This document shows positions 7,920 to 13,729 of a stretch of 14,519 bases of DNA, piece after piece. Both the position numbers and the translations under genes were made by a program. Position 1 is the stretch's first letter; each line of letters starts with the position of its first letter. The stretch spans positions 1 to 14,519 of the forward strand of contig JAJYAH010000085.1 in NCBI GenBank assembly GCA_021779635.1, in the 5' to 3' direction. The notes under the pieces are model-generated. The model was not told the origin of the DNA. It did no database searches and worked only from the letters and a program-made list of their open reading frames with translations. The DNA is from Pseudomonadota bacterium (lineage in GTDB: Bacteria; Pseudomonadota; Alphaproteobacteria; Rhizobiales; Xanthobacteraceae).

Positions 7920-8679
7920 GCAAGCCCTCCCTTACACGATGCGCGAGCTTCAGGAACTCCGGCGTTTCGCGGATATCGAGCGTGCGCTCGGCTCCGAGGT
8001 CGCAGTCGATCACGTCGATGATCCGTCCGGGGCGCGGCGACATCACCACGATCAGCGTCGAAAGGAACACGGCCTCCGGGATGGAATGGGTGACAAAGAC
8101 CACGGTCTTTCCGGTCTTTTTCCAGAGTTTCAGCAGCTGCTCGTTGAGCCGGTCGCGCGAGATCTCGTCGAGCGCACCGAACGGCTCGTCCATCAGCAGC
8201 AGCTCCGGCTCGAACGACAGCGCGCGCGCGATGGATACGCGCTGCTGCATGCCGCCCGACAACTGCCACGGATACTTCTTCTCGAAACCCGCCAGATTGA
8301 CCATCGCAAGGTTTGTCCTGGCGCGCGTCTTGCGCTCGGCCGCGGGCAAGCCGAAGATTTCGAGCGGCAGCGTGACGTTGGCTTCGACGGTGCGCCAGGG
8401 ATAGAGCGCCGGCGCCTGAAACACGTAGCCGTAGTGACGGTTGAGGCGCGCCTCGCGCGCAGACATCCCGTTGACGGTGATGCTGCCGAGGGTGGGCGTC
8501 TCGAGATCGGCAATGACGCGCAGCAGCGTGGTCTTGCCGCAGCCCGAGGGGCCGATGAAGGAAACGAACTCGCCTTTGGCCACGCTCAGATTGGCATTGT
8601 CCAGGGCATGGACAGCGCTATCGCCGGTCTCGAATGTCAGCGACAGATTGCGGATATCGATCGCGATTTCGGAGTTCAC
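7894..8679 (-). CDS. ABC transporter ATP-binding protein (SsuB/TauB-like)
   Basis: 261 aa, complete nucleotide-binding domain: Walker A GPSGCGKTT (43-51, Lys49), Q-loop Gln88 (YVFQAP), signature LSGGMQQR (140-147), Walker B LLLMDEP (160-166, Glu165), D-loop GALD, and switch His198 (VTHS). It powers the two permeases that follow. I place the start at GTG 8679 (VNSEIAIDIRNLSLTF) because AAGGA lies about 6 nt upstream at 8688-8692. The frame is open to 8922, but that extension would be made of translated 15-bp repeats and has no Shine-Dalgarno, and normal homologues begin near this GTG. First gene of the leftward transporter/catabolic operon; it overlaps the next gene by 26 bp. Confidence 0.93.
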   Translation of the reverse strand: MNSEIAIDIRNLSLTFETGDSAVHALDNANLSVAKGEFVSFIGPSGCGKTTLLRVIADLETPTLGSITVNGMSAREARLNRHYGYVFQAPALYPWRTVEANVTLPLEIFGLPAAERKTRARTNLAMVNLAGFEKKYPWQLSGGMQQRVSIARALSFEPELLLMDEPFGALDEISRDRLNEQLLKLWKKTGKTVVFVTHSIPEAVFLSTLIVVMSPRPGRIIDVIDCDLGAERTLDIRETPEFLKLAHRVREGLRAGHSYDD

Positions 8680-8912
8680 GAGCAATCCTTCCAAGGCGTG
8701 ACCGGATTGGCCTGATCGATGCATGTTTCGATGCAAGTTGTGCGCCAAGCCTTGCCCCTTGAAGCCTTGCCCCTTGAAGCCTTGCCCCTTGAAGCCTTGC
8801 CCCTTGATGGCGGAGGCGATAGTGCTGCAACCATTGCGCACCTGCCTCGCGCGGAATCGGACAGTGTGGCCGATGCGTCGGCCGGTCGAGTCGAGCTGAA
8901 GCGGAAAACGAC
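8680..8912. promoter_or_regulatory. Divergent intergenic region between rutR and the transporter operon
   Basis: 233 bp that must hold the start signals of both rutR (rightward) and the six-gene transporter/catabolic operon (leftward). Visible contents: the ATPase Shine-Dalgarno (8688-8692), a weak dyad gtgaccggattggcctg (8698-8714), a direct repeat tcgatgca at 8716-8723 and 8728-8735, and a four-copy 15-bp tandem repeat (8749-8808). I could not assign -35/-10 boxes with confidence. There is no clean match to the RutR operator seen in front of preT. Confidence 0.6.
8749..8808. repeat. 15-bp tandem repeat, four copies
   Basis: Unit gccttgccccttgaa at 8749-8763, 8764-8778, 8779-8793 and 8794-8808. 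The first three are identical and the last differs only in its final base (t for a). It lies in the divergent rutR/ABC operon region, 104 bp upstream of rutR and 69 bp upstream of the ATPase start. The unit is a multiple of three and would read KGQGF on the minus frame and ALPLE on the plus frame, but I judge it non-coding because the better starts exclude it. Near-identity suggests recent slippage, so copy number may differ between strains. Confidence 0.9.
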
Positions 8913-9617
8913 ATGACGGCATGGCGCGCGGCCCAGCGGCGCAAGGTGCGGAAGGCGGCGACGGCGCTGCCGGAGACGCGACCCAAAGAGGCGCGACCCA
9001 AAGAGACCTGGGCCAAGACGCGTGGCGGCGAGGCCAACGTGCAGCGCATCCTCGATGCGGCGCTTTCGGTGTTCGCGACCGAAGGATTTGCCGGTGCGCG
9101 GATCGACGCGATCGCTGCGAAGGCGGGCCTGTCGAAGCCGAACCTGCTTTATTATTTTCGCACCAAGCAGGAACTCTATCTCGCCGCGCTGAGGCGGACG
9201 CTGGATACCTGGCTGGTGCCGCTCGCCCGCATCGAGGCCGACAGCGACCCGCGCGCCGCGCTGACCGATTACGTGACCGAGAAACTCGAATATGCGCGGG
9301 ACTATCCCGAGGCGTCGCGCCTGTTCGCGATCGAGGTGATGCGCGGCGCCCCGGTGCTGAAGGGCGTCCTCAGCGGAGAACTCAAGGTGCTGGTCGACCG
9401 CAAGGTGACGCTGTTGCGGCGCTGGATGGCGCAAGGCAGGCTGGCGCGCCGCGACCCGCATCACCTCATCTTCATGATCTGGGCGACCACACAGCATTAC
9501 GCCGACTTCTCCACACAGGTCGAGGCTATCACCGAGCGCACGCTTCACCACCCGGGTTTTTTCGCGGCCGCGCGGCAATCCATCCTTGACGCGGTATTGG
9601 GGCCGGAGCCGGGCTGA
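8913..9617 (+). CDS. rutR: TetR-family transcriptional regulator RutR (uracil/thymine sensor)
   Basis: 234 aa. The DNA-binding HTH is at about 45-90, with recognition region GLSKPNLLYYFRTKQELY (72-89). The ligand domain keeps segments that I recall as nearly the same in E. coli RutR: LEYARDYPEASRLF (125-138), DPHHLIFMIWATTQHYADFS (181-200) and TQVEAIT (201-207). RutR in E. coli is a repressor released by uracil or thymine and controls pyrimidine use. The N-terminus is about 20 residues longer than E. coli RutR, is basic, and contains a duplicated RPKEA segment. ATG at 8913 is the only good in-frame start; its ribosome binding site is weak (AAGCGGAAAA). It is divergent from the transporter operon and convergent with preTA, so it sits in the middle of its presumed targets. 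Confidence 0.94.
   Translation: MTAWRAAQRRKVRKAATALPETRPKEARPKETWAKTRGGEANVQRILDAALSVFATEGFAGARIDAIAAKAGLSKPNLLYYFRTKQELYLAALRRTLDTWLVPLARIEADSDPRAALTDYVTEKLEYARDYPEASRLFAIEVMRGAPVLKGVLSGELKVLVDRKVTLLRRWMAQGRLARRDPHHLIFMIWATTQHYADFSTQVEAITERTLHHPGFFAAARQSILDAVLGPEPG
8978..9007 (+). repeat. 15-bp tandem duplication inside rutR
   Basis: gcgacccaaagaggc is followed by a copy matching 14 of 15 bases. In frame it gives RPKEA then RPKET, residues 23-32 of the regulator's N-terminal extension, ahead of the HTH. It adds basic charge that could touch DNA backbone, or may be a neutral slippage product in a disordered tail. Confidence 0.85.
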
Positions 9618-9632
9618 GAGCCGTCGCACCGG

Positions 9633-10958
9633 CTATTCTCCCGCGAATTTCGCAGGCCGGGGGTCCTTCGCCAAGGGATTGTTGGGGTGCTCGAGCCAGG
9701 TGCGGTGGCCGCCGACCTTCAGCCCCGTGCGGCGGTCGATCTCGCCTTCGGCGAGCGGCACCATGGTGATGCAGTTCTCGACCGGGCATACCACCGCGCA
9801 GAGGTTGCAACCGACGCATTCCTCCTCGATCACCTCGAAATGGCGCTTGCCGTCCTTGATGCTGGTGATGGCCTGGTGCGAGGTGTCCTCGCAGCCGATG
9901 TGGCAGCGGCCGCACTTGATGCAAAGCTCCTGGTCGATACGGGCCTTGACCACATAGTCGAGATTGAGATGCTGCCACTCGGTCATGCGCGGCGTCGCCT
10001 TGCCGGTAAACTCATCGACGCGCGCATAGCCCTTGTCGTCCATCCAGGCGGAAAGGTCGTCGATCATCTCCTCGACGATTCTGAACCCGTAAAGCATGAC
10101 CGCGGTGCAGACCTGGACGTTGCGCGCGCCGAGCGCCATGAATTCCGTGGCATCGCGCCAGTTCTCGACGCCGCCGATACCGGAAACCGGAAGGCCTGAA
10201 GTCGCCGGGTTCCTTGCGATCGCGGCGACCATGTTGAGCGCGATCGGCTTGACCACCGGTCCGCACATGCCGCCGTGGGTGCCGAGGCCATCGACATGCG
10301 GCCAGGGGGCCATCAGGTCGATATCGACGCCCATCAAGGCGTTGACGGTGTTGATGAGCGAGACGGCGTCGGCGCCGCCACGCTGCGCCGCTTCGGCCGG
10401 CGGCAGGATGCTCGTGACATTGGGTGTGAGCTTGACGATCACCGGCATGCGGCTGTGGGTCTTGCACCAGCGCGTGACCATCTCGATGTATTCGGGCACC
10501 TGGCCGACCGCCGAGCCCATGCCGCGTTCGCTCATGCCGTGCGGGCAGCCGAAATTGAGCTCGATGCCGTCGGCGTCGGTTTCCTCCACGCGCTTGATGA
10601 TATCAGCCCAGTTCTGCTCTTCGCAGGGCACCATCAACGAGACGACGAGGGCGCGGTCGGGCCAGTCGCGCTTGACCTGCTTGATCTCGCGCAGATTGAC
10701 GTCGAGCGGACGGTCGGTGATCAGCTCGATATTGTTGAACCCGATGACGCGCCGGTCCGCCCCGTGGATCGCGCCGTAGCGCGGACCGCTGACATTGACG
10801 ATGGGCGGGTCTTCTCCGAGAGTCTTCCACACCACGCCGCCCCAGCCTGCCTTGAAGGCGCGAACGATGTTGTAAGCCTTGTCGGTGGGCGGCGCGGAGG
10901 CGAGCCAGAACGGGTTCGGCGATCGGATGCCGGCGAAGGTGGTGCGAAGGTCCGCCAT
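9633..10958 (-). CDS. preA: NAD-dependent dihydropyrimidine dehydrogenase subunit PreA
   Basis: 441 aa. Catalytic subunit: an FMN-binding dihydroorotate-dehydrogenase-like TIM barrel (about 1-315) plus a C-terminal two-cluster ferredoxin domain. It reduces uracil or thymine to 5,6-dihydropyrimidine using electrons from PreT. The active-site Cys is Cys138 in NFGCPHGMSERG. Further barrel motifs are KLTPNV (176-181), INTVN (202-206) and VSGIGGVENW (258-267). The two 4Fe-4S motifs are C346-x2-C349-x2-C352-x3-C356 and C381-x2-C384-x2-C387-x3-C391P. About 30 residues after the second cluster extend past the E. coli protein's end. AGGAG lies 8 nt before the ATG, inside the preT end; only 3 bp separate the genes. 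The stop faces the rutR stop across 15 bp. Confidence 0.96.
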   Translation of the reverse strand: MADLRTTFAGIRSPNPFWLASAPPTDKAYNIVRAFKAGWGGVVWKTLGEDPPIVNVSGPRYGAIHGADRRVIGFNNIELITDRPLDVNLREIKQVKRDWPDRALVVSLMVPCEEQNWADIIKRVEETDADGIELNFGCPHGMSERGMGSAVGQVPEYIEMVTRWCKTHSRMPVIVKLTPNVTSILPPAEAAQRGGADAVSLINTVNALMGVDIDLMAPWPHVDGLGTHGGMCGPVVKPIALNMVAAIARNPATSGLPVSGIGGVENWRDATEFMALGARNVQVCTAVMLYGFRIVEEMIDDLSAWMDDKGYARVDEFTGKATPRMTEWQHLNLDYVVKARIDQELCIKCGRCHIGCEDTSHQAITSIKDGKRHFEVIEEECVGCNLCAVVCPVENCITMVPLAEGEIDRRTGLKVGGHRTWLEHPNNPLAKDPRPAKFAGE

Positions 10959-10961
10959 GGC

Positions 10962-12329
10962 TTACGCTCCTGCGCGAAGGGTGGACGCGGTGGCCTGCAA
11001 TGCGGCGATGATCGAAGCCGCGGCCTTCTTGCCGTCGGCCACGGCGACCACGGTCAGATCGCTGCCATCGGCGATACAATCGCCGCCGGCCCACACGCCG
11101 GGGACACTGGTGCGGCGGTCGCCATCGACCGCGACGCGGCCTTTCTCGAACACGAGCCCGGCGCCGGACAGGTCCGCTGTTTTCAGCATCTGGCCGATCG
11201 CGGTCAGCACCTGGTCGGCGGCGAGCGTGATGCGCTCGCCGGTGCCGGCGAGCCTGCCGCCCTCGCTGCGCGTGTGTTCGAATGTCACGCCGCTCACCGT
11301 ACCGTTCTGGCTTTCGACCGCGACGGGCATCAGGTTCTCGCGGATCAGCACGCCGCGGACCTGCGCCACGTCCTGTTCATAGGGCGATGCCGGCATGTCG
11401 ACCTTGCCGCGGCGATAGGCGATGGTCACGCACTCGGCTCCGAGCAGCTTGGCCTGGGTCGCCGCGTCGATCGCCGTCATGCCGCCGCCGATCACGAGCA
11501 CGTTGCGCCCGACCGGCACCGCCGTCTTGTCCGGAGCCTGCCTCAGGGCAGCGATGAAGTCGACGGCGTCCATCACGCCTTCGGGCATGGCGCCGAGGCC
11601 AAGTGCGTTGGTATCGCCGAGGCCGATGCCGAGAAACACCGCGTCATAGCCGGCCCGCAAGCTTTCAATCGTGAAATCGCGGCCGAGCGTTTTGCCGAAT
11701 TCGATTCTGATGCCGCCGACATCCAGAATGTAGGCGATCTCCTTCTGCGCGATGTCGTCATTGGTCTTGTAGGCGGCGATGCCATACTCGTTGAGGCCGC
11801 CGCCCTTGGGGCGCGCCTCGAACACCGTCACCTGATGGCCGGCCCGCGCCAGCGCGTGGGCGCAGGAAAGCCCTGCCGGTCCGGCGCCGACCACGGCGAC
11901 ACGCCGGCCGCTCGGGGGTGCTGCGCGATAGAACTGGCGTCCGCCCGCGAATGCGGCGTCGGTCGCATAGCGCTGCAGGCGTCCAATCTCCACGGCGCGC
12001 GATTCCGATGTCTCCCGGACACAGGCTCCCTCGCAGAGGTTTTCGGTCGGGCAGACGCGCGCGCACATCGCGCCCATGATGTTGGCGTCGAGGATGGTCT
12101 TGGCGGCGGCGACCGCCGAGCCGTTGGCGATCTGCCGGATGAAGAGCGGGATGTCGATCGAGGTGGGACAGGCCGTGATGCACGGCGCGTCATAGCAGAA
12201 CAGGCAGCGCTCGGCGGCGATACGGGCCTCGTTGCGGCCGAGCGCAGGCAGGAGATCGCTGAAATTCTCGCGGCACGCGTCGGCCGAGATCCTGTGAGTT
12301 GCGAGCCCGCCGCTGGTTTCGTTGCTCAA
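10962..12329 (-). CDS. preT: NAD-dependent dihydropyrimidine dehydrogenase subunit PreT
   Basis: 455 aa from a TTG start. Electron-input subunit of the PreTA complex, passing electrons from NADH through FAD and Fe-S clusters to PreA. It resembles the N-terminal half of mammalian DPD and the small subunit of glutamate synthase. N-terminal Fe-S cysteines: C42, C45, C50, C54 (RCLFCYDAPCITACP) and C89, C93, C99, C103 (CARVCPTENLCEGAC). FAD fold GAGPAGL at 148-154; NAD fold GGGMTAID at 281-288; FAD-closing motif AGGDC at 414-418. There is no ATG near the domain start. The TTG at 12329 has GGAG 7 nt upstream and begins SNETSGG just before the Fe-S region, so I chose it over the open frame to 12749, which would swallow the operator. 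First gene of preTA. Confidence 0.93.
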   Translation of the reverse strand: MSNETSGGLATHRISADACRENFSDLLPALGRNEARIAAERCLFCYDAPCITACPTSIDIPLFIRQIANGSAVAAAKTILDANIMGAMCARVCPTENLCEGACVRETSESRAVEIGRLQRYATDAAFAGGRQFYRAAPPSGRRVAVVGAGPAGLSCAHALARAGHQVTVFEARPKGGGLNEYGIAAYKTNDDIAQKEIAYILDVGGIRIEFGKTLGRDFTIESLRAGYDAVFLGIGLGDTNALGLGAMPEGVMDAVDFIAALRQAPDKTAVPVGRNVLVIGGGMTAIDAATQAKLLGAECVTIAYRRGKVDMPASPYEQDVAQVRGVLIRENLMPVAVESQNGTVSGVTFEHTRSEGGRLAGTGERITLAADQVLTAIGQMLKTADLSGAGLVFEKGRVAVDGDRRTSVPGVWAGGDCIADGSDLTVVAVADGKKAAASIIAALQATASTLRAGA

Positions 12330-12399
12330 CGTTGCACTCCGTTGTTGAAGTCCCGCATCGCAAAGCACTCTTGGCCCGCCGATGTTGGCGCAACCGGAT

Positions 12400-12415
12400 T
12401 TGACCAGATGATCAA
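12400..12415. promoter_or_regulatory. RutR operator upstream of preT
   Basis: ttgaccagatgatcaa. Compared with the E. coli RutR site as I know it (TTGACCA-N2-TGGTCAA), the left half-site is exact, the right one is TGATCAA with one change, and the 2-bp centre is kept; the dyad extends by one further T/A pair on each side. It is 70 bp upstream of the preT start. Together with a RutR-family gene in the same locus this makes it a confident operator prediction. It overlaps the proposed -10 region, so the expected effect is repression lifted by uracil or thymine. Confidence 0.85.
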
Positions 12416-12434
12416 AAATGTCCGGAGCTGTCAA
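12406..12434 (-). promoter_or_regulatory. Predicted preTA promoter
   Basis: Reading leftward, a perfect -35 TTGACA (12429-12434) is followed after 17 bp by a weak -10, TCATCT (12406-12411). The -10 lies inside the RutR operator, and transcription would begin about 70 nt before the preT TTG. A strong -35 with a poor -10 is common in alphaproteobacteria. The -10 choice is uncertain; the -35 and its spacing to the operator are directly visible. Confidence 0.55.
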
Positions 12435-12699
12435 ACAAGTCAGATATTCCCTTATGCAAAAAGGAAACTCCCGCGCTTCGACGACGGCGTCTTGCCAATT
12501 CCGGTGGCAATGTGCCCGCGCTTTGAGCGGCGCGGGCGATGTTGAGCGGCCGTTCAGCCGGCTCGCCGCCGCATGCGGAATTTGACCCGTGAGGTCATGG
12601 GATCGGCGACGAGCTTCCCGTACACGACGACGCTGTGGCGCAATGGCCGATGGCACAACGTCACCGGAGACGAACGCAAGAGTTTGCCTGGAGGGAACC

Positions 12700-13602
12700 A
12701 TGGAACGTCGAGCACTTATGAAATCAGTCGCGCTGGGTGTCATGGGCACGACGTTGGCCGCGTCGGGTCAACCGGCCCTTGCCGCCTCGAACCCGGCCCA
12801 GCCGCCGGCGTCTTCGGGACCGTTCATTGAGACGAGCGATGGCACCCGGTTGTTCTATCGCGATTGGGGTAGCGGAAGCCCCGTTGTGTTCTGCCATCCC
12901 TGGGCGCTGAACGCCGATATATGGGAATATCAACTGAACGAGCTGACCGAGCAGGGGCTGCGTTGCATCACCTATGATCGGCGTGGGCACGGACGATCCG
13001 AAGATCCCGGGCGAGGCTATGATTTCGACACGCTCGGCGAAGATCTTGCCGCCGTCATCCAGAAGCTCGACCTGCGCGATATCACGCTCGTCGGTTATTC
13101 GATGGGGAGCGGTGAAATCATTCGCTATGTGTCTCGTCACGGGACCGGCCGCGTCGCCCGGGTGCTTTTCACCAGCCCGAGCCCTCCGATACCGGGAAGC
13201 CGCGAGATCAGCGACAGCATTGTCGCGGCTCTGAAGAAGGATCGGCCGGCGTTCCTGGCGGCCGGCCTGCCGCTGTTCCTCGGCCAGCCTTCACCGGTTT
13301 CACCGGCGATGGGCCAATGGGTGTTGGACATGTTCCTGCGATCGTCTCCACGCGCCGGTATCGAGTGTACCCGCCACATCGCGACCGTCGACCAGCGCGC
13401 GCATCTGGGCGCGATCAAGGTGCCGACCCTGATCATCCAGGGTGACAACGACAAGGTCTGCCCACTCGAACTGACCGGGCGGAAACTCGCCGAGGCGATA
13501 TCCGGCAGCGAACTCAGGATCTATGACGGAGCGCCGCACGGCATCGTGTTAACGCACCGCGATCGTTTCACGCATGATCTTTTGAAGTTCGTGCGCGGTT
13601 GA
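12700..13602 (+). CDS. Tat-exported alpha/beta hydrolase (chloroperoxidase/esterase-like)
   Basis: 300 aa. The N-terminus MERRALMKSVALGVMGTTLA carries twin arginines followed by a moderately hydrophobic stretch and ALA before Ala29, a Tat-type signal, so the enzyme probably works in the periplasm. Alpha/beta-hydrolase core: oxyanion region CHPWALNADIW (65-75), YDRRGHGRS (92-100), nucleophile Ser134 in GYSMGSG, acid probably Asp251 (QGDNDKVCP), and His280 (GAPHGI). The closest type is the cofactor-free haloperoxidase/arylesterase group; in vivo substrate unknown. ATG chosen for its perfect GGAGGG (12690-12695) 4 nt upstream; the frame is open to 12589 but without support. It is divergent from preT, and the far strand neighbour is convergent, so it is probably transcribed alone. 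A link to pyrimidine use is not shown. Confidence 0.87.
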   Translation: MERRALMKSVALGVMGTTLAASGQPALAASNPAQPPASSGPFIETSDGTRLFYRDWGSGSPVVFCHPWALNADIWEYQLNELTEQGLRCITYDRRGHGRSEDPGRGYDFDTLGEDLAAVIQKLDLRDITLVGYSMGSGEIIRYVSRHGTGRVARVLFTSPSPPIPGSREISDSIVAALKKDRPAFLAAGLPLFLGQPSPVSPAMGQWVLDMFLRSSPRAGIECTRHIATVDQRAHLGAIKVPTLIIQGDNDKVCPLELTGRKLAEAISGSELRIYDGAPHGIVLTHRDRFTHDLLKFVRG

Positions 13603-13664
13603 GTGACGGAGGCTCGGTTGGAGCGTCTTCCAGAGCATGATGACTCTTGATTGAATGGTCCGCG

Positions 13665-13695
13665 ACTTCACCTCTCCCGACGGGAGAGGTGAAGT
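13665..13695. terminator. Perfect 15-bp palindrome between convergent genes, terminator-like repeat
   Basis: acttcacctctcccg, one base, then its exact complement at 13681-13695. It lies between the hydrolase stop (13602) and the regulator stop (13730), where a bidirectional terminator is expected. There is no T-run on either side, so Rho-independent action would be weak. CACCTCTCCCG/CGGGAGAGGTG palindromes are, from memory, very frequent between genes in Bradyrhizobium and relatives, so this is likely a dispersed repeat used as a transcript end. Confidence 0.65.
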
Positions 13696-13729
13696 AAGCA
13701 GAACCAATTCAATCGGAACGGAGAAGGCG

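Larger units (their letters stand above)
12330..12699. other. Divergent intergenic region between preT and the alpha/beta hydrolase gene
   Basis: 370 bp. The left part holds the preT leader, RutR operator and promoter (12400-12434). The right part should hold the promoter of the hydrolase gene, which I could not assign. It includes the palindrome ccgcatgcgg (12569-12578), a dyad tgacc-N5-ggtca (12583-12597), and the hydrolase Shine-Dalgarno at 12690-12695. No gene is supported in it. Confidence 0.6.

Noticed and set aside
8749..8808. CRISPR array
   Set aside because: 15-bp units are directly adjacent with no spacers and there are no cas genes; it is a simple tandem repeat.
8679..8922. Extension of the ABC ATPase through KGQGF pentapeptide repeats
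   Set aside because: No Shine-Dalgarno at the upstream ATGs, repeat-derived sequence not seen in this family, and the GTG at 8679 has a good ribosome binding site at the usual position.
9619..9634. Short hairpin agccg/cggct between rutR and preA stops as a bidirectional terminator
   Set aside because: Only a 5-bp stem and no T-run; too weak to list as a feature.
13665..13695. Attachment site or insertion-sequence end
   Set aside because: Perfect palindrome between convergent genes with no transposase, integrase or target duplication nearby.
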